The notes below the pieces were generated by a model, which ran no database searches, had not been told where the DNA came from, and was given only the letters and a program-made list of their open reading frames with translations. Shown here one piece after another: positions 8,194 to 18,704 of a DNA stretch of 64,000 nt (position 1 is its first letter; the number at the start of each line of letters is the position of its first letter). The translations under genes and the position numbers were made by a program. Source of the stretch: Aureimonas sp. SA4125 (GTDB lineage: Bacteria; Pseudomonadota; Alphaproteobacteria; Rhizobiales; Rhizobiaceae); contig NZ_AP025032.1 of assembly GCF_019973775.1 (NCBI RefSeq), positions 744,001 to 808,000 of the forward strand, in the 5' to 3' direction.

Positions 8194-8363
8194 TTTTTGG
8201 GCAGTTTTCCCCGGTTTACGCCACAAATTAGGCATCGCCTGCTCTGCCGACCGGACGCGGTCGTCATTCCACCTGCTTCCGCCCGCCGTGCCTGTCTCTG
8301 GATCCGCCTTCGACGCCCGAGACCTCGTCGCCACCCTCTGCAACCCAACGACTGGAGAAACCG

Positions 8364-9152
8364 ATGCGCCTGAAACTCCTTGCCGCCGCGATCGCGACTT
8401 TCGCGCTCGCCCATCCCAGCTTTGCCGAGAGCCTGAAGGTCGGCGCCAACATCGGCAATGTTCCCTGGGAGTTCCAGGACGAAACCGGCCAGAATGTCGG
8501 CTTCGAGATCGAACTGGCGACGGAAGTCGCCAAGCGGATCGGCTACGAGGACATCGCCATCGAGAACATCCCGTTCAACGGCCTGTTCTCCGCGGTCCAG
8601 TCCGGCCGCGTCGATACGGCGATCTCCTCGATCACCATCACGGCCAAGCGCCTGTCCTCGGTCTCCTTCGCCCAGCCCTATTACGACAGCGACCAGTCGC
8701 TCTCGGCGCTGACGACCTCGGACGTGAAGGGCACGTCGACCCTGAAGGGCAAGATCGTCGGCGTCGATACCGGCTCGACCGGCGACATCTATGCGACGGA
8801 AAAGCAGGCCGAGCTCGGCATTGCTGACATCCGCCGCTACGAGGGTCTCGCCCCCGCCATGCTCGACCTCGCCGCCGGCCGCATCGACGGCTACATCTCC
8901 GACATCCCGGCCGTTGCCTACTACATCAAGGACAAGCCGCAATACGCCGTGGTCGAGCGCATCAAGACCGGCGAGCAGTATTCGATGATGTTCGCCAAGG
9001 ACTCGCCGCTCACCGCCAAGGCCAGCGAGGCGATCTCGGCGCTGAAGAAGGAGGGCTTCATCTCCAAGCTGCACGAGAAGTGGTTCGGCACCGTGCCGGA
9101 GGCCACGACCAGCTCCGTCGCCGAGGCCGAGACGCCGAAGACCACGGACTGA
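8364..9152 (+). CDS. Amino-acid ABC transporter substrate-binding protein (family 3)
   Basis: A 262-residue protein with a Sec signal peptide (residues 1-21, cleavage near PSFA-ES) and the type 3 solute-binding fold: 'VGANIGNVPWEFQDETGQNVGFEIEL', 'GLFSAVQSGRVDTAISSITIT' and 'KKEGFISKLHEKWFG'. These proteins deliver polar amino acids or similar compounds to a membrane permease pair. GGAGAA lies 7 bases before the ATG. The acidic C-terminal extension after 'TVPEA' is not part of the fold. It is separated from its permease and ATPase by a 449-base spacer full of inverted repeats. The ligand may be related to the substrate of the downstream hydantoinase-type enzyme, which is an inference from linkage. 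Confidence 0.9.
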   Translation: MRLKLLAAAIATFALAHPSFAESLKVGANIGNVPWEFQDETGQNVGFEIELATEVAKRIGYEDIAIENIPFNGLFSAVQSGRVDTAISSITITAKRLSSVSFAQPYYDSDQSLSALTTSDVKGTSTLKGKIVGVDTGSTGDIYATEKQAELGIADIRRYEGLAPAMLDLAAGRIDGYISDIPAVAYYIKDKPQYAVVERIKTGEQYSMMFAKDSPLTAKASEAISALKKEGFISKLHEKWFGTVPEATTSSVAEAETPKTTD

Positions 9153-9601
9153 TCGGGACGAGACGCCACTCTTCTCCCCGCCGGGGAGACGATGGACGTC
9201 GCGCAGCGACGGCTGGATCAGGGGGTATGCGTCCGGCGAGAAGGCATCGGTTCTGACCCGGCGCTCCCCTCATCCCGCTGCCGCGACCTTCTCCCCAAAG
9301 GGGAGAGGAAGCTATCGATACAGGCCGCGACCGTCTTCCAGTAAAGCGCTGACCTTTGATGTCGTCATCCCGGGCTTGACCGGGGACCCCTGCCGAGACG
9401 CTGTCATTGCCAAATCGGGTCCGGATATTGCACCCGGTCCACCGTTCTCGATTGTGTTCGACGGTTTGGCATGAATCCCGGATCAAGTCCGGGATGACCA
9501 ATCTTCAAAGGAAGCGGCAAGCTTCGAGCCACCGCACCGCTACTCTTCGCGCTCATTCGCAATGACCGAACTTCCACCACCCCACCGACCCGAAAGCCCG
9601 A
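9153..9601. repeat. 449-base spacer with several palindromic repeats
   Basis: No gene is supported here. The spacer holds hairpins of at least two kinds: CTCCCC-GCC-GGGGAG-like units near 9175-9190 and 9290-9310, and units near 9366-9390 and 9476-9500 with a CCCGG-rich core (ATCCCGGATCAAGTCCGGGAT is the clearest; its arms ATCCCGGA/TCCGGGAT pair perfectly). These resemble the dispersed palindromes of Hyphomicrobiales intergenic regions. They separate the binding-protein gene from its permease gene. Confidence 0.7.
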
Positions 9602-10276
9602 ATGGATATCGTCACCACCTTCTTCAACGTCGACGTGCTCTGGCAGAGCCTGCCGCGACTCTTCGAGGGCCTGTGGGTGACGATCGCGCTGGGCGCGCTG
9701 TCGATCGCGCTCGGGCTCGTCGGCGGCATGGTCCTGGCGCTCGTCCGGCTTTATGGCGCGGCGCCGTTCCGCTTTCTGGCGGTGGCCTATATCGACGTGT
9801 TCCGGGCGCTGCCGGTGCTGGTCTGGCTGGTCATCGTCTACTACGCCTTTCCCTTCATCGGTATCCGCTGGTCGCCCTTCGTCTCCGCCTGCTTCGCGCT
9901 GACCACGGTGTCGAGCGCCTACACTGCCGAGATCTACCGTGCCGGCATCGAGGCGATCCCGCGGGGCCAGTTCGAGGCGGCGCAGTCGATTGGCCTTTCC
10001 TCCTGGCACGTGATGCGCGACGTCGTCCTGCCGCAGGCCATCCGCATCGTCATCCCGCCGCTGACCAACAACTCGATCAACGTCATGAAGGACACGGCGC
10101 TCGCCTCGGTCGTGGCCCTGCCGGACCTGTTGAAGCAGGCGACGCAGTCGCAGGCGCTCGCCGCCAACCCGACACCGCTGATCGGTGCCGCGATCCTCTA
10201 TCTCCTGCTTCTGCTGCCGCTCGTGCGCCTCGTCGCGCGCTTCGAAAGCCGCTATTCCAGACGGGAGGCGAGATGA
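9602..10276 (+). CDS. Amino-acid ABC transporter permease
   Basis: A 224-residue inner-membrane permease of the HisM/GlnP group, with about five transmembrane segments. The EAA loop reads 'FEAAQSIGLSSWHVMRDVVLPQAIRIVIPPLTN', and 'SSAYTAEIYRAGIEAIPRGQ' is also typical. Its TGA overlaps the ATG of the ATPase gene (ATGA at 10273), so the two are translationally coupled. Only one permease is present, so it likely acts as a homodimer. No strong ribosome-binding site precedes ATG 9602, in keeping with expression as part of the longer transcript starting before 8364. Confidence 0.9.
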   Translation: MDIVTTFFNVDVLWQSLPRLFEGLWVTIALGALSIALGLVGGMVLALVRLYGAAPFRFLAVAYIDVFRALPVLVWLVIVYYAFPFIGIRWSPFVSACFALTTVSSAYTAEIYRAGIEAIPRGQFEAAQSIGLSSWHVMRDVVLPQAIRIVIPPLTNNSINVMKDTALASVVALPDLLKQATQSQALAANPTPLIGAAILYLLLLLPLVRLVARFESRYSRREAR

Positions 10277-11010
10277 TGGAGCCGCTCATCCGCATGCGCG
10301 GCGTCGGCAAGCGTTTCGGCCAGTTCGACGCCCTGAAGAATGTCGATCTCGACGTCGCCGCGGGCGAGGTCGTCGTGCTGCTCGGCCCGTCCGGGTCCGG
10401 CAAGTCGACGCTGATCCGCTGCATCAACCACCTCGAGGAATATGACTCCGGCGACGTCTTCGTCGGCGGCATCCGCGTCGAGCGTGGCCGCAATCTCCTG
10501 AAGGTACGCCAGCAAACCGGAATGGTTTTCCAGGCCTTCAACCTCTTCCCCAATCTTTCCGTACTCGACAATGTCGCGCTCGGCCCGGTCCGCGTAAAGA
10601 AACTGTCCTGGGAGGCCGCCCGTGAGAAGGCGCAGGCGTTGCTCGCTCGTGTCGGCATCGCCGAGCAGGCCGAAAAGTTTCCGACGCAGCTTTCCGGCGG
10701 CCAGCAGCAGCGCGTCGGCATCGCCCGGGCGCTGGCGATGGAGCCGCGCATCCTCCTCTTCGACGAGCCGACCTCGGCGCTCGACCCTGAAATGGTCGGC
10801 GAGGTGCTGGACGTGATCAAGCGCCTGGCCCATTCCGGCGTCACCATGGTTCTCGTCACGCACGAGATGGGGTTCGCCCGCCAGGTCGCCGACCGCATCG
10901 TCTTCATGGAGGCCGGCGAGATCAAGGAGATCTCGAGGCCTGACGTGTTCTTCACCGCGACAACGAACGAGCGGGCGCGCGCCTTTCTCGACGCCGTCCT
11001 CAACCACTAG
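10273..11010 (+). CDS. Amino-acid ABC transporter ATP-binding protein
   Basis: A 245-residue ATPase of the GlnQ/HisP class, without a regulatory C-terminal domain. Walker A is 'GPSGSGKST', the signature 'LSGGQQQRVGIARAL', Walker B 'ILLFDEPTSALDP' and the switch 'VTHEMGFARQVADR', the last being a hallmark of polar amino-acid importers. The ATG at 10273 overlaps the permease stop, with GGGAGGCGAG just upstream. Together with the proteins from 8364 and 9602 it makes a complete importer. A 38-base gap leads to the PLP enzyme gene. Confidence 0.92.
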   Translation: MMEPLIRMRGVGKRFGQFDALKNVDLDVAAGEVVVLLGPSGSGKSTLIRCINHLEEYDSGDVFVGGIRVERGRNLLKVRQQTGMVFQAFNLFPNLSVLDNVALGPVRVKKLSWEAAREKAQALLARVGIAEQAEKFPTQLSGGQQQRVGIARALAMEPRILLFDEPTSALDPEMVGEVLDVIKRLAHSGVTMVLVTHEMGFARQVADRIVFMEAGEIKEISRPDVFFTATTNERARAFLDAVLNH

Positions 11011-11048
11011 TCAGACTGACGGCGCCCGGCGCCAGACAAGGCAGACGC

Positions 11049-12269
11049 ATGACCCTCGATCTCGATTTCGTTCGCTCCCAGTTCCCCGCGCTCGCCGGCG
11101 AATGGGCCTTCATGGACAATGCCGGTGGCAGCCAGGTGCTCCAGCGCGTCGCCGACCGGATGAGCGATTATCTCCTGACGTCGAACGTCCAGACCGGGGC
11201 GAGCTACGCACCGAGCCAGGTGTCGACAGCCCGCGTCGGCGAGGCGCGCAAGGCGTTCGCCACGTTCATGAACGCCGCCGACGCCGGCGAGATCGTCATG
11301 GGCCCGTCGACGACGATTCTCATCCGCTTCCTGTCCGAGGCGATGACGGGCCGCCTGCAGCCGGGCGACGAGATCATCCTCACCAACACCGACCACGAAT
11401 CCAATATCGGCCCCTGGCTGAAGCACGCCGACCGCGGCGTCGTCATCAAGTTCTGGAAGTGCGATCCCGAGACCTTCGAGCTCGACCTGGCCGACCTCAA
11501 GGCGCTGATGACGGAGAAGACGAAGTTCGTCTGCGTTACCCATGCCTCGAACATCCTCGGCACGATCAACCCGATCGCCGAGATCGCCGGGATCGTCCAT
11601 GCCGGCGGCGCGGAACTCTGCGTCGATGCCGTCGCCTATGCCCCGCACCGCGCCATCGATTTTGCAGCGCTCGGCGCCGACTACTACATCTTCAGCGTCT
11701 ACAAGGTGTTCGGGCCGCATTTCGCGGTCATGGCCGGCAAGCGCGACAAGCTGCTGCAGCTCGACAACATCTACCACTATTTCTTCGACAAGAGCCGCGT
11801 GCCGCACAAGCTGGAGCCCGGCAATGTCAGCTACGAGGCGGCCTGGGCCTCGGTCGGCGCCGCCGACTATGTCGAGGAACTCGGCACGCGGGGAGGGGCT
11901 CCGGCCGGCCGGCCGGCCATCGAAGCGGGCTTTGCCGCCATTGCCGAGCAGGAGCGGGCGCTGACGGCGCAGCTGATGGATTTCCTCACCAGCCGCAATT
12001 CCGTCCGCATCATCGGCCGCACCTCCACCGCGATCGCCGACCGCGTCTCGACCGTCAGCTTCACGGTCGGGCAGGAGAACTCCCGCCGCATCGTCGAGGC
12101 CGTCGACGGCCACAAGGTCGGCATCCGCCACGGCGACTTCTACGCCAAGCGCCTCGTCGAGGAGCATGGACTTGCGGCCCAGGAGGGCGCCGTGCGCGTG
12201 TCCATGGTGCACTACAACACCGCAGCCGAAGTCGACCGGCTGATCGCCGCCCTCGAGCCGAACCTCTGA
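11049..12269 (+). CDS. Cysteine-desulfurase-like PLP-dependent enzyme (aminotransferase class V)
   Basis: A 406-residue fold type I PLP enzyme related to SufS/CsdA. Visible elements are 'FMDNAGGSQV' near residue 20, the cofactor pocket 'LTNTDHESNIGPWL', 'VTHASNILGTINPI', the pyridine-binding aspartate in 'AELCVDAVAYAPHRAID' and the PLP lysine at about residue 219 in 'FSVYKVFGPHF'. It matches the 'cysteine desulfurase-like' subgroup, whose substrates are mostly unknown, rather than housekeeping IscS/SufS: there are no suf or isc genes nearby. The ATG of the hydantoinase gene overlaps its stop, implying coupled synthesis. Possible roles are C-S lyase, transaminase or decarboxylase on the product of that enzyme. 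Confidence 0.82.
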   Translation: MTLDLDFVRSQFPALAGEWAFMDNAGGSQVLQRVADRMSDYLLTSNVQTGASYAPSQVSTARVGEARKAFATFMNAADAGEIVMGPSTTILIRFLSEAMTGRLQPGDEIILTNTDHESNIGPWLKHADRGVVIKFWKCDPETFELDLADLKALMTEKTKFVCVTHASNILGTINPIAEIAGIVHAGGAELCVDAVAYAPHRAIDFAALGADYYIFSVYKVFGPHFAVMAGKRDKLLQLDNIYHYFFDKSRVPHKLEPGNVSYEAAWASVGAADYVEELGTRGGAPAGRPAIEAGFAAIAEQERALTAQLMDFLTSRNSVRIIGRTSTAIADRVSTVSFTVGQENSRRIVEAVDGHKVGIRHGDFYAKRLVEEHGLAAQEGAVRVSMVHYNTAAEVDRLIAALEPNL

Positions 12270-13693
12270 TGGCGGCCGGCATGGAATTCGACCTCGTCAT
12301 CGCCGGCGGCACGGTGGCCACGGCCTCCGACATGTTTTCCTGCGATATCGGCATCAAGGACGGCGTCATCGTCCAGCTCGGCCGTGATCTCGGTCCGGCG
12401 AAGGAGACCATCGATGCCGCCGGCAAATACGTGCTGCCGGGCGGCATCGACAGCCATGTCCACATCGCCCAGCCCTCGGGCGAGGGCATCGTCATGGCCG
12501 ACGGCTTCGAGTCCGGCACGCGCTCCGCGCTCTTTGGCGGCAACACGACCATCATGCCCTTCTGCCTGCAGCAGAAAGGCGAGAGCCTTCGCGAGGCGCT
12601 CGGCGCCTATCACGCTCTCGCGGAAGGCCAATGCTACACCGACATTTCCTTCCACCTCATCGTCTCGGATCCCACCGCCGCGGTTCTGGGTCAGGAACTG
12701 CCGGCGCTCGTCGCCGATGGCTACACCTCGTTCAAGGTGTTCATGACCTATGAGAACCTCCGGCTGAACGATGCCGAGATCCTCGCCACCATGGACGTCG
12801 CCCGCCGCACCGGGGCGCTGGTCATGGTCCACTGCGAGAACGAGGACGCGATTCGCTATCTCATCGGCCGGCACGAGGCGGAGGGCGAGGTGCGCCCGCG
12901 CGCGCACGCGACGACGCGGCCGGTGGCGGCGGAGCGCGAGGCGACGCATCGGGCGATGTCGCTGGCCGAGATCGTCGACGTGCCCGTCGTCATCGTCCAC
13001 GTCTCGAACGGCGCGGCGATCGAGGAGATCCGGCGGGCGCGGGCGCGCGGTCGCAAGGTGGTGGCCGAGACCTGTCCGCAATATCTGATGCTGACCGCCG
13101 CCGATCTCGAGGGCATGGACTGGGAGGGCGCGAAGTTCGTCTGCTCGCCGCCGCCGCGCGACGAGGCCGAGCAGGAGGCTTGTTGGAACGGCCTGGAGGA
13201 GGGGACCTTCGACCTCTTCTCCTCCGACCACTGCCCGTTCCGCTACGAGGATGCGCAGGGCAAGCTGAACCCGAAGGGCGCCGCCAATTTCCGGCACATC
13301 CCGAACGGCATCCCCGGTGTCGAGACGCGCCTGCCGATCCTCTTCTCCGAAGGCGTCATGAAGGGCCGCATCGACCTGCCGCGCTTCGTGGCGCTCACGG
13401 CGACCAATCAGGCCAAGGTCTACGGCCTCTATCCGCAGAAGGGCACGATCGCCGTCGGCGCAGACGCGGATATCGCGATCTGGGACCCGGCCGCGGAGCG
13501 CGTCATTCGCCATGCCGACCTCCACGACGGCGCCGATTACACGCCTTATGAAGGCCTCTCGGTAACCGGATGGCCGACGACCGTCGTCCTCGGCGGCAGG
13601 GTCATGGTCCGGGACGGCGAGCTGGTCGGAAACAAGGGCGACGGCGCCTATCGCAGCCGCAGTCTGTCCAGCCTGACCGCAGTCCGCGGATGA
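12269..13693 (+). CDS. Dihydropyrimidinase / D-hydantoinase family cyclic amidohydrolase
   Basis: A 474-residue binuclear metal hydrolase of the cyclic amidohydrolase family. All metal ligands can be placed: His63 and His65 in 'DSHVHIAQP', the lysine to be carbamylated, Lys156, in 'SFKVFMTYEN', His188 in 'MVHCEN', His244 in 'IVHVSNG' and Asp320 in 'FSSDHCPF'. Enzymes of this family open dihydropyrimidine, hydantoin or related cyclic amide rings. No N-carbamoyl amidohydrolase gene lies alongside, so the product may go to the coupled PLP enzyme or to an enzyme elsewhere. The start overlaps the preceding stop; a second ATG 12 bases on is also possible. It is the last gene of the importer operon that begins at 8364. 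Confidence 0.9.
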   Translation: MAAGMEFDLVIAGGTVATASDMFSCDIGIKDGVIVQLGRDLGPAKETIDAAGKYVLPGGIDSHVHIAQPSGEGIVMADGFESGTRSALFGGNTTIMPFCLQQKGESLREALGAYHALAEGQCYTDISFHLIVSDPTAAVLGQELPALVADGYTSFKVFMTYENLRLNDAEILATMDVARRTGALVMVHCENEDAIRYLIGRHEAEGEVRPRAHATTRPVAAEREATHRAMSLAEIVDVPVVIVHVSNGAAIEEIRRARARGRKVVAETCPQYLMLTAADLEGMDWEGAKFVCSPPPRDEAEQEACWNGLEEGTFDLFSSDHCPFRYEDAQGKLNPKGAANFRHIPNGIPGVETRLPILFSEGVMKGRIDLPRFVALTATNQAKVYGLYPQKGTIAVGADADIAIWDPAAERVIRHADLHDGADYTPYEGLSVTGWPTTVVLGGRVMVRDGELVGNKGDGAYRSRSLSSLTAVRG

Positions 13694-13766
13694 AGGTCGC
13701 GTCGCGCCAACGCCTTGCACGCCGGTGCCCGTTATATGGGCGCGCAATAAACTTGGGCATATGTGG

Positions 13767-13794
13767 TTGACACCACCTCGCACTCGGCTAGGCT
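13767..13794 (+). promoter_or_regulatory. Possible sigma-70-type promoter before the dipeptide-importer operon
   Basis: TTGACA (13767-13772), a 16-base spacer and TAGGCT (13789-13794) fit an alphaproteobacterial housekeeping promoter of medium quality. The 293-base gap 13694-13986 otherwise shows only a run of seven T near 13880 and no protein-like frame. The long leader before the first ATPase gene (about 180 bases) is unexplained. Confidence 0.35.
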
Positions 13795-13986
13795 GACGTC
13801 ACATACCGGCCCCGACCTGCCGGACTGGCATCCCCGCCTCGCCACCTTCCCGGGTTTATTCGGGGCGGGTGCGCGAGGCTATTTTTTTGGGAGCAACTGT
13901 TTGAAGCCGACAGAAATCCCACCCGTCCTGGCGCAGGCCGAGAACCGGCGACGTGCAAGCCGCGACGCTTTGCAGGCGGCAGTGTC

Positions 13987-15020
<1,034 letters not shown>

Positions 15021-15021
<1 letters not shown>

Positions 15022-16142
15022 TGGCCGTCCAGGCCCCGATCCTCGAGACCGTGTCGCTGGTCAAGCATTTCGGCGGCAAGCGCCAGCTCTTCTCGCGCTC
15101 CCCGTTGGTTCAGGCGGTCGGCGGCGTGTCGCTGAAGGTGATGAACGGCGAGACTTTCGCCATCGTCGGGGAATCGGGCTGCGGCAAGTCGACCCTCGGA
15201 CGATTGATGATCCGGCTCCTGGAGCCGACGTCAGGCGACGTCATCTATGCCGGCCGCAATCTCGGCAGCCTGACGAAAGCCGAGATGCGCGGGCTCCGGC
15301 GCGAGTTGCAGATCGTCTTCCAGGACCCCTTCGCCTCGCTCAACCCGCAGATGAGCGTCACCGACATCGTCGGCGAACCGCTCTGGCTGCACGGCATCGG
15401 CGACAAGTCCGAGCGGCGCGACCGGGTGATGGAGATCTTCCGCACCGTCGGCCTGCGCCCCGACATGGCCGACCGCTATCCGCACGAATTCTCCGGTGGC
15501 CAGCGCCAGCGCATCGGCATCGCCCGGGCGCTCGCCGGCGAGCCGAAGCTGATCCTCGGCGACGAGCCGGTGTCGGCCCTCGACGTCTCGATCCAGGCGC
15601 AGATCGTGAACCTCCTGGAGGAGCTGAAGGAGCGGCTGAAGCTGACGCTGATCATCGTCGCCCATGATCTGGCCGTCATTCGCCACATGAGCGACCGCGT
15701 CGCGGTGATGTATCTCGGCGAGGTCGTCGAGATCGCGGCCACCGACGCGCTCTTCGACACGCCGCTGCATCCCTATTCGCAGGCGCTGCTCGACGCGATC
15801 CCGGTGGCGGCCGCGGGCCCGCCACGTCAGCGCACGCCGCTGCAGGGCGACGTGCCGAGCCCGACGAAACCGCCCCCCGGCTGCCGCTTCCACACCCGCT
15901 GCCCGCATGCGAGGCCCCTTTGCCGCGAGGCAAGGCCCATCCTGGAAACGCCTGCCGATCAAGGCGGCCGCCAGGTCGCCTGCCATTTCTGGCGTGAGAT
16001 CCAGGCTGCCGGCGGCACGCCGAAGCTGAGCCCTCCTTCCAATCCTGTCCTGGCACAGCGTCTCGGCCTTTACCGCGCCCGCCAGGGTGGCCACGCCGGC
16101 CTCATCTCCGACACGACCTCGACAGAAAAGGAACCCGCATGA
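15021..16142 (+). CDS. Dipeptide/oligopeptide ABC transporter ATP-binding protein, DppF type
   Basis: A 373-residue partner of the preceding ATPase. Walker A is 'GESGCGKST', the signature '[15 protein letters not shown]' and Walker B '[18 protein letters not shown]'; the C-terminal '[15 protein letters not shown]' carries the family cysteines. It starts at ATG 15021 directly after the previous stop and ends in an ATGA overlap with the binding-protein gene. About 50 C-terminal residues after 'VACHFWREI' go beyond the usual family length and look unstructured. Confidence 0.9.
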
Positions 16143-17641
16143 ACAAGTTCAGATGGATGCTTCTCGCGTCCTGCCTTCTCGCCACCTCCGCGGCCTCGGC
16201 CCAGACGCTTCGCATCGGCCTGAAGGAGGATCCGGACGTCCTCGACCCGCACCGGGCCCGCACCTATGTCGGCCGCATCGTCTTCACCTCGCTCTGCGAC
16301 AAGCTGATCGACATCACGCCCGACCTGAAGTTCGCACCCCAGCTGGCGACGGAATGGTCGTGGAACGAGGCCCAGACCGAACTCACCTTCAAGCTGCGCG
16401 AGGGCGTCACCTTCCATGACGGCGCGAAGTTCGATTCCGCGGCGGTGAAGGCCAATATCGAGCGCGCGCTGACGCTGCCCGACTCCAACCGCAAGAGCGA
16501 ACTCTCCTCGGTCGAAAGCGTTTCCGCTCCCGATCCGCTGACCGCGGTGATCAAGCTGAAGCAGCCGGACGCGACGCTGCTTGCGACGCTTTCCGACCGC
16601 GCCGGCATGATGCTGTCGCCCGCCGCCTTCTCGGGCGACGCCGACTTCTCGCAGAAGCCTGTCTGCTCCGGCCCTTACGAGTTCGTCAGCCGTGTCCAGA
16701 ACGACCGGATCACCCTGAAGAAATTCCCGGGCTACTGGAACGCCAAGGAATACCCAATCGAGGAAGTCGCCTTCATCGCGATCACCGACGCGACGGTGAA
16801 GCTGGCAAACCTTCGCTCTGGCGATATCGACATGCTCGAGCGCCTCGCGCCGACCGACGTGCCCTCGGTCAAGGAGGACACGAGCCTTGCATTCGTGCCG
16901 GTGACGGGTCTCGGCTACCTGTCGATCCGCTTCAACACCGCCAATGGCGAGCGGGCCAAGGGTCCGGCCGGCGCCGACAAGCGCGTGCGCCAGGCCTTCC
17001 AGCTCGCCATCGGCCGCGACGTCATCAACGAGGTCGCCGGCAACGGCATCTATCCGCCGGCGCTGCAACCCTTCCCGCCGTCGAGCCCCTATCACAGCGA
17101 CAAGTTCCCGCCGGTGGCACGCGATGTCGAAAAGGCCAAGGCGCTCCTGGCCGAGGCCGGCATGCCCAATCCGAGCTTCGAGCTCGCCTTCGGCACCGGC
17201 AGCGACAATCAGCAGCTGGCCGAACTGATGCAGGCGATGGCCGCCGAGGCCGGGATCAACATCACGCTCCGCGCCACCGAATTTGCCGCCATGCAGAATG
17301 AAATGGAGGCCGGCAACTTCGAGGCGGCGATGATCGGCTGGTCGGGCCGTGTCGATCCCGACGGCAACATCCACCAGTTCGTCACCTGCGAGGGCAATCT
17401 GAACGATTCGAAGTATTGCAACGAGGCCGTCGACAAGTCTCTCGACGCCGCTCGCCGCGTCACCGAAGAGACGGAGCGCAAGGCGCTCTACGATGCGGCG
17501 CAGGAGATTCTCCAGGACGACCTGCCGCTGGTCTACGTCTACTATCAGCCTTGGCCGTTCGTCCTGAACAAGAACGTCACCGGCTTCACGCCCTATCCCG
17601 ACGGCATGATCCGTCTCAAGGGCATGAACGTCGGCAGCTGA
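16139..17641 (+). CDS. Peptide ABC transporter substrate-binding protein (family 5)
   Basis: A 500-residue periplasmic protein with a Sec signal (residues 1-21, 'SAASA-QT') and the type 5 peptide/nickel-binding fold: 'LRIGLKEDPDVLDPHRART' at the mature N-terminus, 'LTFKLREGVTFHDGAKFDSAAVKAN' and 'CNEAVDKSLDAARR'. Members bind di- and oligopeptides, glutathione, opines or sugars. The ATGA overlap with the DppF-type gene couples translation. The gamma-glutamyltransferase homologue at the operon's end makes a gamma-glutamyl compound such as glutathione a reasonable candidate ligand, by analogy with the enterobacterial gsi importer. Confidence 0.9.
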   Translation: MNKFRWMLLASCLLATSAASAQTLRIGLKEDPDVLDPHRARTYVGRIVFTSLCDKLIDITPDLKFAPQLATEWSWNEAQTELTFKLREGVTFHDGAKFDSAAVKANIERALTLPDSNRKSELSSVESVSAPDPLTAVIKLKQPDATLLATLSDRAGMMLSPAAFSGDADFSQKPVCSGPYEFVSRVQNDRITLKKFPGYWNAKEYPIEEVAFIAITDATVKLANLRSGDIDMLERLAPTDVPSVKEDTSLAFVPVTGLGYLSIRFNTANGERAKGPAGADKRVRQAFQLAIGRDVINEVAGNGIYPPALQPFPPSSPYHSDKFPPVARDVEKAKALLAEAGMPNPSFELAFGTGSDNQQLAELMQAMAAEAGINITLRATEFAAMQNEMEAGNFEAAMIGWSGRVDPDGNIHQFVTCEGNLNDSKYCNEAVDKSLDAARRVTEETERKALYDAAQEILQDDLPLVYVYYQPWPFVLNKNVTGFTPYPDGMIRLKGMNVGS

Positions 17642-17648
17642 ACCCAGG

Positions 17649-17734
17649 GCGGGCGGCTTCGGCGGCCCGCTCTGAGCAGGAGGGTCGGCTCCGGCCGCCC
17701 GCGTCAGAGCAAGAGGGTGAGGCGGTTCGCCGCC
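17649..17734 (+). other. Two UUCG-loop hairpins between binding-protein and permease genes
   Basis: The 112-base spacer 17642-17753 holds GCGGGCGGC-TTCG-GCGGCCCGC (17649-17670, one mismatch) and GGCGG-TTCG-CCGCC (17721-17734, perfect). UUCG tetraloops are unusually stable in RNA. Neither is followed by a T run, so they are more likely mRNA-stability or attenuation elements than terminators. Confidence 0.6.
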
Positions 17735-17753
17735 CGCCCGTCCCACGAAAAGA

Positions 17754-18704
17754 GTGTCCATGCTCCAGCTGATCCTCAAGCGTCTGGCCGTCGCCATCCC
17801 GACCGTCATCATCGTCTCGATGCTGGTGTTCGGGCTGCAGAAGATCCTGCCCGGCGACCCCGCGCTGATGCTGGCCGGCGAGGAGCGCGATCCCGCGGTG
17901 ATCGAATTCCTGCGCGAGAAATACCGCCTCGACGATCCCATCCCGGTGCAGTATCTCGCCTGGATCGCCAATGTCGCGGGAGGCGATTTCGGCAAGTCGC
18001 TGCGCACCGACGTTCCCGTGCGCACCCTCATCGTCCAGAAGCTGCCGGTCACCATCCAGCTCGCCGTCATGGCGATGCTCGTCGCCATCCTCATCGGCGT
18101 GCCCACGGGCATCATCTCGGCGGTCAAGAAGGGCAGCTTCACCGACTACGCCGCCAATGTGGTCGCGCTTTCAGGCCTGTCGATCCCGAACTTCTGGCTC
18201 GGCCTCCTGATGATCTTCCTCGTCTCGGTTCAACTCGGCTGGTTGCCGGCCTCGGGCTACGTGCCGCCCGGCGAGGACTTCTGGCTGTCGATCAAGACCA
18301 TGCTGATGCCGGCCTTCGTCCTCGGCACCGGACTTGCCGCGACGCTGATGCGCCACACCCGCTCGGCGATGATCGGCGTGCTGCAGTCCGACTATATCCG
18401 CACCGCCCGGGCCAAGGGCCTTCGCCAGAACGCCGTCGTCTACAAGCATGCGCTGCGCAACGCCCTGGTGCCGCTGGTGACGCTGCTCGCCCTCCTCTTC
18501 GGCGAGCTTCTCGGCGGCGCGGTCCTTACCGAGCAGATCTTCTCCATCCCCGGCTTCGGCAAGCTGACGGTCGACGCCGTGTTCAACCGCGACTACGCGG
18601 TGGTGCAGGGCATCGTTTTGTGCACCGCCATCGGCTTCATCGCCATGAACCTCGTCGCCGACGTCGTCTACATCCTCATCAACCCGCGGCTGAGGGGCGC
18701 ATGA
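17754..18704 (+). CDS. Dipeptide ABC transporter permease, DppB type
   Basis: A 316-residue permease with six predicted transmembrane segments. Family features are the N-terminal 'LKRLAVAIPTVIIVSMLVF', the periplasmic 'LPGDPALMLAGEERDP' and the EAA loop 'YIRTARAKGLRQNAVVYKHALRNALVPLVT'. GTG 17754 and ATG 17760 are both possible starts, and both lie close after AAAAGAG. Its stop overlaps the ATG of the DppC-type gene. Confidence 0.92.
   Translation: MSMLQLILKRLAVAIPTVIIVSMLVFGLQKILPGDPALMLAGEERDPAVIEFLREKYRLDDPIPVQYLAWIANVAGGDFGKSLRTDVPVRTLIVQKLPVTIQLAVMAMLVAILIGVPTGIISAVKKGSFTDYAANVVALSGLSIPNFWLGLLMIFLVSVQLGWLPASGYVPPGEDFWLSIKTMLMPAFVLGTGLAATLMRHTRSAMIGVLQSDYIRTARAKGLRQNAVVYKHALRNALVPLVTLLALLFGELLGGAVLTEQIFSIPGFGKLTVDAVFNRDYAVVQGIVLCTAIGFIAMNLVADVVYILINPRLRGA

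Noticed and set aside
11049..12269. Housekeeping iron-sulphur cluster desulfurase (SufS/IscS)
   Set aside because: No suf/isc neighbours; the gene is coupled to a cyclic amidohydrolase and belongs to the diverged desulfurase-like group.
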